DNA of 64,000 bases from positions 1,054,001-1,118,000 of the forward strand of contig CP103908.1 of NCBI GenBank assembly GCA_024970065.1, in the 5' to 3' direction. How positions within the stretch are numbered: the first letter of the stretch is position 1; every line of letters starts with the position of its first letter. Below are positions 1 to 8,739 of the stretch, piece after piece. A program made the position numbers and the translations under genes. The stretch comes from Pediococcus acidilactici. GTDB lineage: Bacteria > Bacillota > Bacilli > Lactobacillales > Lactobacillaceae. The notes below the pieces were generated by a model. It was not told the DNA's origin. It made no database searches and saw only the letters and a program-made list of their open reading frames with translations.

Positions 1-1268
1 TCAACTGTCAGCCGGTGTTCTACCGCTAAAGCCAAAACATTACCTTGAGCAGTTAAATCACATGTTGAAAGAACTGCGCCGCCTAAAACGATGTGAGTAT
101 GGGGGTCAAATGTGATATCGACATCCACGCGAACATTTCCCTCTGACTCAGGAACGTATGCCGGACGAATGTGATCGACATAGTGTGAATTAACAATTTC
201 AACGTTAGAACGTTCTGCAGTAAATTCATTTACACCCGTAGAAGCAAAGTGTTCGTCAAATACATGCAATGCTGATGAGCCAACTACGCCTTTAAAGATT
301 TGGGTTGGTTTCTTCTCGAAAATATGATTTACAACGTATTGAGCTTCACGCCGTGCAGTTGTAGCTAAAGCAATTGGAGATGGTTTTCCAGCCGGGATAG
401 ATAGTGGTAAGATGGCATCTCCGACTGCAAATACGTCGGGCACGTTGGTTCTCAAGTAGCCATCCACATTGATGAATCCGCGATCTGTCAGGTCCACTAC
501 GCCCTTGAGCCATTCTGTATTAGGTTGTACCCCGGCAGCTTGAATTACAAGGTCCGCAGGATAACTGCCTTTCTTAGTTTCCACACTGGCAACTTTTCCG
601 TCACCCTTAAATGCGGTAATGCTCTGGCTCATTTCTACTTGGACGCCGTTGTCAGTCAACGTTTTATCGATAATTTCAGTCATTTCAGGGTTGAGATAAT
701 TGCCGAGGGGACGATCGATAAAATCAAATAAAGTGACATGTTTACCTTTCTTAGCAAATACTTCAGCTGCTTCAATCCCGATGTATCCTGAACCAACCAC
801 CGCAACATTTTTAATACTATCATCGGTTAGCGCTGCCTTAATCTTTGTAGCCCAGTCGTAACCACGCATTAAATATACATTTTCAAGGTCTGTACCTGGG
901 ACTGGCAAATTCTTAGGCGTCACTCCTGAACTAAGAATCAATTTATCATAAGCAACTTGTTCTTCTGTACCTTCTTTTAAATCCTTAACGGTTACCTGTT
1001 TTTGGTCAACATCAATTGCTGTAACTTGATGATTATTAAAAATCTTTCCGCCTTTGGAAGTGATGTCTTCTGGTCGGAAGTTCCTTACGTCATTAACATC
1101 TGTAACTTGGTCTTCTAAGTAAAGTTGCATCCCACAGGACATGAACGATACGAAATCACCCATTTCATAAATCGTAACATCGACGTTATCGTATTTATCC
1201 AACAGCTCAATTGCCGACTCATGCCCGCCGTGTGACGCCCCAACAATAATAACTTTTGCTTTATCCAT
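1..1268 (-). CDS. nox: NADH oxidase (FAD-dependent, CoA-disulfide reductase family), 3' end outside window
   Basis: This is a cytoplasmic flavoenzyme of the NADH oxidase/peroxidase family, which re-oxidises NADH with O2 and protects lactic acid bacteria from oxygen. The ATG at 1268 follows an AGGGGG ribosome site. The N-terminus MDKAKVIIVGASHGGHES is the FAD-binding Rossmann fold. The motif SFMSCGMQLYLED near residue 42 holds the redox-active Cys that is typical of the family. A second nucleotide-binding fold (VVGSGYIGIEAAEVF) binds NADH, and a later VDGYLRTNVPDVFAVGD segment contacts FAD. About 422 codons are visible of an expected 450 or so, so only the dimerisation-domain tail is missing. 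H2O-forming oxidase is the likeliest activity. NADH peroxidase cannot be excluded from sequence alone. Confidence 0.9.
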   Translation of the reverse strand, partial: MDKAKVIIVGASHGGHESAIELLDKYDNVDVTIYEMGDFVSFMSCGMQLYLEDQVTDVNDVRNFRPEDITSKGGKIFNNHQVTAIDVDQKQVTVKDLKEGTEEQVAYDKLILSSGVTPKNLPVPGTDLENVYLMRGYDWATKIKAALTDDSIKNVAVVGSGYIGIEAAEVFAKKGKHVTLFDFIDRPLGNYLNPEMTEIIDKTLTDNGVQVEMSQSITAFKGDGKVASVETKKGSYPADLVIQAAGVQPNTEWLKGVVDLTDRGFINVDGYLRTNVPDVFAVGDAILPLSIPAGKPSPIALATTARREAQYVVNHIFEKKPTQIFKGVVGSSALHVFDEHFASTGVNEFTAERSNVEIVNSHYVDHIRPAYVPESEGNVRVDVDITFDPHTHIVLGGAVLSTCDLTAQGNVLALAVEHRLTV

Positions 1269-1612
1269 CTATAATATCCCCCTATTCATAATATTACAGC
1301 TATAGTGTAACTCTTTTTGTAAACCGCTTACAAACAAAACGACAGTAATTTTACCAAAAAATATACTTTAATGTATTAAAAGCAATCGTTTAAATGTAGT
1401 TATAAAGTACTTATTATTAGATAAGTTAAAACTAAACCAACATGGGTTACTTGTTACTGTTTGGATGAGAGTCCTAAACATCTTTTTTTGCACCAGCGTT
1501 TAGTAATCACGCCCTTATCTAAACAAAGGTAGCTGCACGCTAAAAATTATCTTTTAAAAAGCATAGAAGTAGCAAGCAAACCTCCTAATAAAAAAGCTGT
1601 TCATCACAAAAA
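1269..1612. other. Intergenic region nox-thiolase
   Basis: The region holds the nox ribosome site and promoter on its left and the thiolase terminator on its right. The middle, about 1340-1590, shows no ORF with a credible ribosome site and no RNA fold that I recognise. Confidence 0.5.
1304..1334 (-). promoter_or_regulatory. nox promoter with overlapping inverted repeat
   Basis: On the minus strand TTGTAA (1328-1333) and TACACT (1304-1309) are 18 bases apart. The -35 lies inside a perfect inverted repeat, TTTGTAA-N5-TTACAAA (1316-1334). The repeat resembles a CcpA cre site but is one base longer between conserved halves than the cre consensus, so the binding protein is uncertain. Confidence 0.45.
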
Positions 1613-1622
1613 TCAAACAGCT
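1592..1622 (-). terminator. Rho-independent terminator overlapping the thiolase stop codon
   Basis: The minus strand reads AAGCTGTT, a 13-base loop, AACAGCTT and then TTTTTATT. The left arm starts inside the last codons of the thiolase gene, so the stop codon (1613-1615) sits in the hairpin. Confidence 0.75.
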
Positions 1623-2791
1623 TCAATTATTGTACCTACGCCCATACCGCCACCAACGCAAAGGCTAGCAAGGCCCCTCTTTAATTTTTGATCGTTTAAC
1701 TCGTATATTAAGCTCACTAATATTCTTGCTCCCGAAGCACCTACTGGGTGTCCCAAAGCAATCGCACCACCGTTAATATTCACGTTCTCTGTTTTTAACT
1801 TTAATTTTCTAATACATGCAATCGATTGCGCTGCAAAAGCTTCGTTAAGCTCATATAAATCAACGTCTTCTTTCGTTAATCCTGCATTTTTTAAAACTTC
1901 ATTAACAGCATAGTACGGTCCCATGCCCATCATATCCGGGCTTAAACCTATCAGGGAACAGTTCACCCACCTTGCTAATGGCTTTAATCCGTGTGCGATA
2001 ACCGCTTCCTTAGAAGCAAGGATTAGCGCTGCAGCCCCATCGTTAATCCCCGAAGAATTGCCAGCAGTAACCTCCCCATCTAGTTTAAACGCTGGTTTTA
2101 AATTTCCCAATTTTTCAATGGTTGTGTCCTTTCGTGGAGCCTCATCTTTGTTAAACAAATATTTACCACCGGCTTGTTTAATGGTTATTGGTGCAATCTC
2201 TTTATCAAAGCGACCATTATTTTGCGCATCAACTGCCTTCCGGTGACTAGCTAAAGCAAACTCATCCATTTCACGTCTACTAACGTGGTATTCCGAAGCA
2301 ACATTTTCAGCAGTAATCCCCATATGATAGTGGCCCCAGGCATCAGTTAGTGCATCACTTAGAATTGCATCTTCTAAAACTTGATTACCAAGTCGCTGCC
2401 CAAATCTCGATTTATGCGAAATTAAAGGTGCTTCCGACATGCTTTCCATTCCTCCGGCAATTACAATTTTTGCTTGTTTCGAAGCGATAAGGCTTGCCGC
2501 TAAATTAATACTAGATAGACCTGACCCACACACATCATTAATAGTAATGGCCGGCACAGAATAATTAATGCCTGCGGATACCGCCGCTTGCCTTGCCGGG
2601 TTTTGACCATTACCTGCTTGAATCACGTTTCCCATTAGTACTTGATCAATATAATCATCTTTTAAATTAGCCTGATCCATTGCCGCCTTTATTGCAACAC
2701 CACCCAGTTCAGCGGCTGTAAATCCTTTTAAACTCCCACCTAGTTTGCCAATTGCAGTTCGTTTGGCTGCAACTATATAAATTTCATCCAA
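1613..2791 (-). CDS. Acetyl-CoA C-acetyltransferase (thiolase)
   Basis: This is a biosynthetic-type thiolase that condenses two acetyl-CoA to acetoacetyl-CoA in the cytoplasm. In lactobacilli that is normally the entry step of the mevalonate route to isoprenoids. The 392 residues match the family's usual length. All three catalytic motifs are present: C88 in NDVCGSGLSS (acyl-enzyme), H348 in GHPVGASGAR, and C378 in SLCVGGGMGVG. The ATG at 2791 is preceded by AAGGATT. The gene stands alone with its own terminator. HMG-CoA synthase and reductase are not in this window, so the mevalonate assignment rests on family knowledge. Confidence 0.92.
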   Translation of the reverse strand: MDEIYIVAAKRTAIGKLGGSLKGFTAAELGGVAIKAAMDQANLKDDYIDQVLMGNVIQAGNGQNPARQAAVSAGINYSVPAITINDVCGSGLSSINLAASLIASKQAKIVIAGGMESMSEAPLISHKSRFGQRLGNQVLEDAILSDALTDAWGHYHMGITAENVASEYHVSRREMDEFALASHRKAVDAQNNGRFDKEIAPITIKQAGGKYLFNKDEAPRKDTTIEKLGNLKPAFKLDGEVTAGNSSGINDGAAALILASKEAVIAHGLKPLARWVNCSLIGLSPDMMGMGPYYAVNEVLKNAGLTKEDVDLYELNEAFAAQSIACIRKLKLKTENVNINGGAIALGHPVGASGARILVSLIYELNDQKLKRGLASLCVGGGMGVGTIIEAV

Positions 2792-3247
2792 TCCTTGTTC
2801 ACCCCAAAAATCTTGATAAATACAGTTAAAATAATCTGCACCATCATTAACCTTAAAAAATTTGCAATATTAATAAAAAACTATTGTTATCCTTTATCTA
2901 GGACAAACTAATTCTTTCAAAAAACGATTTAATTCCCTATTATTAAGCATTAATATTACCATTTGTTATATTTCTTTACATATATTATTTATCTACCAAA
3001 CAAAATCATTACGTTTTTTTATAAAACGCGTTCTTAGTTCCATTAAACCTTCAAAAAGTTCTCCCAGAAATTTGCCCCATATTCGATAAACTAAAATATG
3101 CTAAAATCACAGTAGTAACAGTTTTTACGTGTATAGTAGCGTACAAAACACTAATGCGTCTCGTCTGGAAGTTCAGCAATTGTTGATTTTTGTAACGTCT
3201 TAGTCCATCTAGGCTGAGCTATATTATTTAAGTGAATGGAGAATTTT
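2792..3247. other. Divergent intergenic region thiolase / GyrI-like gene
   Basis: This AT-rich stretch separates two divergent genes and must hold both promoters. A TATGCTAAAAT stretch near 3098-3108 could be a plus-strand -10 region, but no convincing -35 goes with it. No ORF, T-box or known riboswitch motif was found. Confidence 0.4.
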
Positions 3248-3880
3248 ATGAGTAGTGAAAAAATTGAATGGCGGAAGGAAGAAAAAGGCTTTTCCCTTAG
3301 GAAAAAGCCTCAAATATTAACCATCCCCGAACAAAATTATTTTAGTATTGCCGGCGAAGGTGATCCTAATTTGCCAGATTTTCAGAAAAGGGTCCAAACC
3401 TTATATTCTGTGTCTTATACTATTCGGATGAGTCAAAAGAAAGGTTGGGATATCCCTAACTTTAAGCTATATACGGTGTACCCACTCCAAGGATACTGGG
3501 GAATTCAAGACCAATATCTAAATGCTCCGGTAATGAAGAAAGAACACTTTAAATACATTATCAGCATTAAACAACCAAGTTTTGTAACTGATGAGATTGC
3601 TAAGGAAGCTTTAGAACGCGCCAAGCCTAAGATTGATGCTTCCCTGTTTGAACAAATCTACTTCGAACATCGTCCAGCACAACTGGTAGCCCAAATCGTA
3701 CACGTTGGCTCATTTGATACTGAACCAGAAAGTTTTCAAAAATTAGAACAATTTATTGATGAAGCTGGTTATCAACGTGGTGAAAAAGAACATACGGAAA
3801 TCTATATGAGCGATTTTCGCCGGGTTGAGGAAGCTAAACGCAAAACTATTTTACGAGTGGCTATTCAGGAGAAACAGTAA
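3248..3880 (+). CDS. GyrI-like small-molecule-binding domain protein
   Basis: The protein of about 210 residues belongs to the GyrI-like/SOUL-fold family, which includes the effector-binding domains of AraC- and MerR-type regulators and stand-alone proteins that bind hydrophobic compounds. Visible features are the N-terminal lead MSSEKIEWRKEEK, the FSIAGEGDPN segment and the repeated beta-alpha-beta pattern, including YTVYPLQGYWG and the closing DFRRVEEAKRKTILR. No DNA-binding domain is attached. I prefer the ATG at 3248 over the upstream ATG at 3236 because GGAG lies 7 bases before it. The gene is monocistronic with its own terminator. The ligand cannot be told from sequence. Confidence 0.75.
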   Translation: MSSEKIEWRKEEKGFSLRKKPQILTIPEQNYFSIAGEGDPNLPDFQKRVQTLYSVSYTIRMSQKKGWDIPNFKLYTVYPLQGYWGIQDQYLNAPVMKKEHFKYIISIKQPSFVTDEIAKEALERAKPKIDASLFEQIYFEHRPAQLVAQIVHVGSFDTEPESFQKLEQFIDEAGYQRGEKEHTEIYMSDFRRVEEAKRKTILRVAIQEKQ

Positions 3881-3979
3881 TTAGTTAAGGTGATAGTTTA
3901 GTTGAATAGCGCTTGTTGGTTCTGCGAATATAGTCAAGTATGCCCAATTTTTCAAGTAAGGTATCTATTTTTTCGAATG

Positions 3980-4028
3980 AAAAGACCTTGAGGATTTTAT
4001 TTCAATCTTTAAGGTCTTTTTTGTTTTT
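3980..4028 (+). terminator. Terminator of the GyrI-like gene
   Basis: AAAAGACCTT and AAGGTCTTTT form a 10-base-pair stem with a roughly 21-base loop, followed by a T-rich run on the plus strand. Confidence 0.8.
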
Positions 4029-4155
4029 TGCCAAAATACTACCCATTCTTAGCTTTACCATTTCACCTGACTACTAATACACGCAGCTAAACGATTAGCC
4101 AGCCTTAATTCCATTGGTTAATATCTAAAATTGCCCCTCCCTGAATTTTTTAAAA

Positions 4156-4198
4156 TAAAAAAGGAAACCACTTCGTCGTTAAACGAAATGATTTCCTT
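4156..4198 (-). terminator. clpL terminator
   Basis: On the minus strand AAGGAAATCATTTCGT pairs with ACGAAGTGGTTTCCTT around a short loop and is followed by TTTTTT. The hairpin is nearly identical to the one at 6734-6777. Confidence 0.8.
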
Positions 4199-4260
4199 GA
4201 TAGCCACTACTTACTAATAGCGTGACTTTTGAATGTGGAAAACACTAAATTAAGCTATGA

Positions 4261-6375
4261 TTATTTAGCTTCGATGACGATTTGATCATCAACCAAATCA
4301 GCTTTCAAGTTCTTCACATCTAAATGATCAAGATAGAAATCAGTAACCTTGTCTCGAATTTGTTGTTCGATCACTCTTCTTAATGGACGAGCGCCCATTG
4401 CTTCATCGTAACCTTGTTCCATCAACCAATCCTTAGCTGGTTTAGTTACTTCCAAAGTCAAATCCTTCTTTGCCAACGTCTTTTGAACATCGGCGATCAT
4501 TAAATCAACAATTTGACTTAAATCTTTCTTGGTTAGATGCGAGAATTCTACAATGCCGTTGAACCGGTTTAAAAATTCTGGACGGAAGAACGGTGCAAGT
4601 CGATCCATTAGGGATTGGTCCTTAGCATCGTCACCGGTTAATTTTTCGTTACCGAATCCGGCGTTTGACGTTGCAATAATAATTGTGTTCTTGAAGTTGA
4701 TTACGTTTCCTTGACCGTCCGTTAAACGTCCGTCGTCCATTACTTGAAGTAAAAGTGTTAGGACTTGGGGATCCGCTTTTTCAATTTCATCTAATAACAC
4801 AATTGAGTATGGGTTCCGCCGTACACGTTCGGTTAGGGTATTTGAGTTATCATCGTATCCTACATAACCAGCTGACGTACCAATTAATTTAGAAACCGCC
4901 GTCCGGTCCGAATATTCACTCATGTCCAACCGAATAATCGCATTCTTATTGCCAAACATATCCAAAGCCAACTGTTTAGCTAATTCAGTTTTACCAACCC
5001 CGGTCGGGCCGACGAATAGGAAGCTGCCAATTGGTTGTTCACCTTCGGAGAATCCAGCCCGGTTCCGCCGAATTGCCCGAGCAACCATTTCTACCGCTTC
5101 GTCTTGACCGATGACCTTGCTCTTCAAACGACTATCTAAATCCTTTAGCCGTTCAATATCGTTAGCACCCATGTCAGAAACTGGAATTCCGGTTAACCGT
5201 TCTACCGATTGAGCAACGTCGTCCACTGTTGCAACGACTTCTTCTTTCTTATCTGCATTCTTAATTTGCTTGTTGGTCTCTTCAATCCGTTGCTTTAGGT
5301 CAGCAGCACGTTTGAAGTCTTCTTCTTTAACAGCCTGTTCCTTTTCTTTTTCAAGCTTATTGAGCTTCTCGTTTAGAGTTGCTTGATTACTTTCAGGCTG
5401 CCGAGCTGCTAAGTGGGCAGCGGTCATATCGATTAAGTCAATCGCCTTATCTGGTAGAGTTCTTTGTGGAATGTATTGAACCGAATAATCCACCGCTGCC
5501 TTCAAAACATCATCTGGGAGTTTTACGTGATGATGTTTTTCGTATAAGTCCTTAACACCTTGCAAAATTTTAAACGTATCTTCCGCGCTTGGTTCATTGA
5601 CCACTACGTCGTTAAACCGACGAGCTAACGCTGCGTTCTTCAAAATTGTATTACGGTACTCGTCTTGGGTAGTTGCCCCAATGACGGTTAATTCACCCCG
5701 GGACAATGCAGGCTTAATAATATCTGCCATTCCCTTGCCACCGTCTTCGCCGCCGGTTGAACCTGCGCCAATAATTTGGTGAATTTCGTCAAAGAATAGG
5801 ATAATATTCCCAGCTGCCTTAACTTCCTTGACTAAGTCTTTGATGTTTTCTTCAAACGACCCCCGGTATTGGGTTCCTGCTTCTAGAGAGGATAAATCGA
5901 TTGAATAAATTTCTTTGCCTTGAATAGCTTCCGGAACGTTACCATTTACAATTGCTTGGGCTAAACCTTCAACAATTGCAGTTTTACCGACTCCGGCATC
6001 CCCAACTAAAATGGGGTTATTCTTCGTTCTCCGGCTCAAAATTTCCGCCGTTTCTTGAATTTCATTTTCACGTCCAATAACTGGATCTAGCAGACCGTCG
6101 CGGGCTTGTTCCGTTAGGTTAGTTCCTAACTTCTCCAAAATACCACCCTTTTTAAGGGCCTGTTGTCCGTCCTTGGATACTTCGATTGTTTTTGCATTTT
6201 CTGGTAGTTTGCCAGTTGCTCGATATTGAGCAAACTCATCTGGTGTTAACGACTGCCCATTGACCAAGTAACGAGCGGAATCCGCGTTGGGATTTCCCAT
6301 CCGTTTGAAAACTTGATTAAAAATATCATCCATATCATTGTTGAAAAAAGGATCATTTCCGTAAAAATTGGCCAT
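4261..6375 (-). CDS. clpL: ATP-dependent Clp-type chaperone ClpL
   Basis: ClpL is an HSP100 disaggregase that refolds heat- or acid-damaged proteins in the cytoplasm of Gram-positive bacteria. The 704 residues begin [17 protein letters not shown], the short Asn/Phe-rich start typical of ClpL. There is no full N-domain and no Cys4 zinc finger, which separates it from ClpC and ClpE. AAA domain 1 has Walker A GDAGVGKT (125-132) and Walker B FFDEIH (194-199). A short coiled-coil middle region follows (about 325-375). AAA domain 2 has GPTGVGKTE near 455 and LLDEIEKA, and a ClpB-type C-terminus closes the protein. I see no ClpP-docking LGF-type loop. The gene is monocistronic and sits behind a CIRCE-overlapped promoter. 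Confidence 0.93.
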   Translation of the reverse strand: MANFYGNDPFFNNDMDDIFNQVFKRMGNPNADSARYLVNGQSLTPDEFAQYRATGKLPENAKTIEVSKDGQQALKKGGILEKLGTNLTEQARDGLLDPVIGRENEIQETAEILSRRTKNNPILVGDAGVGKTAIVEGLAQAIVNGNVPEAIQGKEIYSIDLSSLEAGTQYRGSFEENIKDLVKEVKAAGNIILFFDEIHQIIGAGSTGGEDGGKGMADIIKPALSRGELTVIGATTQDEYRNTILKNAALARRFNDVVVNEPSAEDTFKILQGVKDLYEKHHHVKLPDDVLKAAVDYSVQYIPQRTLPDKAIDLIDMTAAHLAARQPESNQATLNEKLNKLEKEKEQAVKEEDFKRAADLKQRIEETNKQIKNADKKEEVVATVDDVAQSVERLTGIPVSDMGANDIERLKDLDSRLKSKVIGQDEAVEMVARAIRRNRAGFSEGEQPIGSFLFVGPTGVGKTELAKQLALDMFGNKNAIIRLDMSEYSDRTAVSKLIGTSAGYVGYDDNSNTLTERVRRNPYSIVLLDEIEKADPQVLTLLLQVMDDGRLTDGQGNVINFKNTIIIATSNAGFGNEKLTGDDAKDQSLMDRLAPFFRPEFLNRFNGIVEFSHLTKKDLSQIVDLMIADVQKTLAKKDLTLEVTKPAKDWLMEQGYDEAMGARPLRRVIEQQIRDKVTDFYLDHLDVKNLKADLVDDQIVIEAK

Positions 6376-6456
6376 GTAACAACACCTCCGTTAATTAAAT
6401 GAAGTAAAAATCGTGTTGCAATATTAATTAGAAGCACTCTTTTCACTTACAACTAT

Positions 6457-6485
6457 AGTATACACCCTTTTTAGCACTCTGTTAA
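6457..6485 (-). promoter_or_regulatory. clpL promoter
   Basis: On the minus strand the -35 TTAACA (6480-6485) and -10 TATACT (6457-6462) are separated by exactly 17 bases. The -35 and spacer lie within the CIRCE operator. Confidence 0.8.
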
Positions 6486-6497
6486 GCAAAGTGCTAA
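6471..6497. promoter_or_regulatory. CIRCE operator (HrcA binding site)
   Basis: TTAGCACTC-N9-AAGTGCTAA matches the CIRCE consensus (TTAGCACTC-N9-GAGTGCTAA) at 17 of 18 arm positions. It overlaps the clpL promoter, as expected for repression by HrcA. I saw no CtsR direct repeat (GGTCAAA type). Confidence 0.9.
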
Positions 6498-6733
6498 TTA
6501 TATTACCCTGTATAATATTTTGGGATGTCAAATACCTTATTAGCGGGATTTTCCGGCTTTAAAAGTTTTCCGTAAGGATTAAATATTGCGCCTTGATATC
6601 TAAATTTAAACATTTTGGATCCTTAAATTTCACTTTCGTACAGCAAGTCGAAACCCATTGGCAAATTTAGAAATATCTCCAACCTGCCACTAGCTTTTAC
6701 AATCGATAGCTATTAAAAATTTGGCTTGGAAAT

Positions 6734-6777
6734 AAAAAAGGAAACCACTCGTCACTAGACGAAATGATTTCCTTTTA
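6734..6777 (-). terminator. Terminator of the ydcF-yxeA unit
   Basis: A GGAAATCATTTCGTC stem pairs with GACGAGTGGTTTCC across a short loop, followed by TTTTTTATT on the minus strand. The stem and flanks are almost the same as in the clpL terminator at 4156-4198. Confidence 0.75.
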
Positions 6778-6799
6778 GTTATTGAATATTTTTAGTAAC

Positions 6800-7171
6800 T
6801 TACTCATGCAGCTGTTTTAAAGCTGCTTTAGGGACGTCCTTTTTAGCAACCTTTTCCCAAGAAATCACTTGGTGCCGCTTGGTGTTATATCCAACCTTTA
6901 AATATGCATGTAGTTTTAAGGGCCGTTCTAGCCCGCCTCTAAACTTAGCCATTACTTGTTGGCCATTTTGATCATAGATCGGTTGATGATACATGTAATC
7001 CACGACTTGGCTGCCCGAGCCATCTTTTTCAACAATTTTGGTTCCCTGATTAGTTATTTGAGTGTAATAATTTTCGGTGCCGTAGTTGGACTTATACCAG
7101 AAATAAGCACCCCCGAAAATGAATAAAAATATTGCAACAACGATACCGCTAGCTATAACTCGTTTACGCAT
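6800..7171 (-). CDS. YxeA family protein (DUF1093), membrane-anchored or secreted
   Basis: This 123-residue protein has one N-terminal hydrophobic segment (about 5-25, GIVVAIFLFIFGGAYFW) and an exported domain. YYTQI near 36 and YDQNGQ/YLKVGYN motifs further on are characteristic of the small OB-like YxeA family of Bacillota. Its molecular role is unknown. In other species members occur near envelope-stress and antimicrobial-peptide genes. It starts 16 bases after the YdcF-like gene and is probably co-transcribed with it, ending at the terminator at 6734-6777. Confidence 0.75.
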   Translation of the reverse strand: MRKRVIASGIVVAIFLFIFGGAYFWYKSNYGTENYYTQITNQGTKIVEKDGSGSQVVDYMYHQPIYDQNGQQVMAKFRGGLERPLKLHAYLKVGYNTKRHQVISWEKVAKKDVPKAALKQLHE

Positions 7172-7187
7172 AAACTATTCTCCCATT

Positions 7188-8204
7188 CTAAAAAAATGCT
7201 AACAAGAGTCCAAGCAAAATCCATCCTAACACAATCGCAATGGTAGTTTTCTTATAAATCACTAACAAAGCGATATATTCACGAATTAGCGCGCTAGGTA
7301 AAAAGTAAAATGAAGTTGGTGAACCCACTCCGTTTGCATTTAACCCCGCCTTACGAGCATAAATTGCGCTGCGCAATACATGATAGTTGTTAGTAGCAAA
7401 AATAACCTTAGGCATTCCTGACCTTTTCCAATCCTTTTCAATCTTTTGCTTTGAAAACTTCATATTTTGTAATGTAGTGGTGGATTGGTCTTCTAAAATG
7501 ATTTTATCTTCGGGGACATGTTGACATTTAAGGTATTTCGCCATGGCATAGGCTTCTGAAACGGGTTCATCAGGTCCCTGCCCACCACTAACTACAAACT
7601 TGGGATTTCCATCCTGTTTCCAAAAGTATTCTAACGCTTTGTCTAGTCGCCCTTTTAAGAGCGGAGTTACGGTTTCTGACCTTATTCCAGCGCCTAACGT
7701 AATAATATAATCAACTTTTTCTCTTATAGGAATTATTTGATACAGAAAAGAATAGAACAAATAACAACTAAAGATAAACGTAAAAGTTACGTCGATTCCT
7801 ATAAAAACGAACAATATGCCTGTTAACCGACCCAAGTACTGGTTGGCAAGTAAAATAGCCGCACCCGCACCCAATACAAGTAACAGGTTAACCCCAAAAA
7901 TTAGCGACAATTTAGCTGTCAAACTTTTGCCTTCGCGCGTTTGCATGACGTAAGTATTAATAATTAAACTAAATCCAACTAGTAACGGAACCACGATGAT
8001 CCCTAATAGTAAAAACACTGCAAGGCTAATGATTCCAATCCTAGAATCCCCAGCTAGATAAGCGGCAATCCCTAAAGTCGTTAGTAAAGTTAAATTAATA
8101 CAGCTTCCCGCAAAAAAGATTCCTGCAATAAAATTACGCCGATCTTTATACAGGTAAATGCTAGAAACTAAAATAGTAAGAATTAAAAAAAGGTAAGTAA
8201 GCAT
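7188..8204 (-). CDS. YdcF/SanA/ElyC family membrane protein (DUF218)
   Basis: The 338-residue protein has five or so membrane helices in its first 160 residues, then a soluble DUF218 domain (about 165-310), then a last helix. The motif DYIITLGAGIRSETVTPLLKGR and the later VSGGQGPDEPVSEAYAMAKYL and TTLQNMKFSK segments are the hallmarks of the family. The last holds the conserved polar residues of the presumed active site. The exact reaction is unknown; E. coli ElyC and SanA affect envelope polysaccharide and peptidoglycan assembly. It is the first gene of a two-gene unit with yxeA. Confidence 0.85.
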   Translation of the reverse strand: MLTYLFLILTILVSSIYLYKDRRNFIAGIFFAGSCINLTLLTTLGIAAYLAGDSRIGIISLAVFLLLGIIVVPLLVGFSLIINTYVMQTREGKSLTAKLSLIFGVNLLLVLGAGAAILLANQYLGRLTGILFVFIGIDVTFTFIFSCYLFYSFLYQIIPIREKVDYIITLGAGIRSETVTPLLKGRLDKALEYFWKQDGNPKFVVSGGQGPDEPVSEAYAMAKYLKCQHVPEDKIILEDQSTTTLQNMKFSKQKIEKDWKRSGMPKVIFATNNYHVLRSAIYARKAGLNANGVGSPTSFYFLPSALIREYIALLVIYKKTTIAIVLGWILLGLLLAFF

Positions 8205-8470
8205 TGCAACCTCCGCGAATTATTTAATAAATACGAAGCAGCCATTAAAACTTTTGGTAAATTGCTATTGACTACACGTTATTATATCAACTAGAGGAGG
8301 CTCTTACCTCTAAAAAGGCTTGAACAAATATGCAAAAATCTTTTCTCGCCGTTAACTTTTCTGCGCATTCCAGTCATAAGCCATTCCAAGGCCATACGCT
8401 TATTAGCTGGCTTTCGATTTTAAATGCAATGCTCATTAGAAGGTAGGGCGTTAAGTGGTTACATCGCAGC

Positions 8471-8710
8471 TTAATTCCAGAAAAGGTATTGTAATAAATT
8501 ATTGATCATCGCCAAAATGCCAACGCTTAATAAACCAAGGCCTACGATATGTTGAACTTTACTACGCTTCTTTTGGTTACCCAGCAGGACAACTATACCT
8601 ATTAAAATACAACCAATCCCCCAAACAATAAAAATAAGGTTGCCCGTTTGAATAGTTTTAGAACTCACCTTTGAACCCAAAAACGAGATCGTCAGTCCAA
8701 ATAATTTCAT
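8471..8710 (-). CDS. Small hypothetical membrane protein
   Basis: The 79-residue protein has two clear membrane helices (about 24-43 and 54-75), joined by a basic loop (GNQKKRSKVQH). I recognise no family. It lies 29 bases downstream of the DUF4097 gene on the same strand and probably belongs to that unit, with the TetR gene further upstream. The 266 bases between it and the YdcF gene hold nothing I can identify. Confidence 0.55.
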   Translation of the reverse strand: MKLFGLTISFLGSKVSSKTIQTGNLIFIVWGIGCILIGIVVLLGNQKKRSKVQHIVGLGLLSVGILAMINNLLQYLFWN

Positions 8711-8739
8711 CTCTCGATCCCCATTTCGACTATGCGCCT

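Larger units (their letters stand above)
6376..6799. other. Intergenic region upstream of clpL
   Basis: The left third is the clpL leader, promoter and CIRCE. The right end is the yxeA terminator. About 6500-6730 has no ORF with a ribosome site and no recognised RNA structure. Confidence 0.5.

Noticed and set aside
1923..2246. Plus-strand ORF of 107 codons opposite the thiolase gene
   Set aside because: It is a shadow of the conserved thiolase frame, with no ribosome site and no family resemblance.
3090..3247. Possible T-box or other leader RNA before the GyrI-like gene
   Set aside because: No T-box AGGGTGGNACCGCG motif, no antiterminator and no recognised aptamer were found.
8270..8330. 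Possible terminator AGAGG...CCTCT near 8291-8309
   Set aside because: It has a five-pair stem only, with no T run on the strand that would need it.
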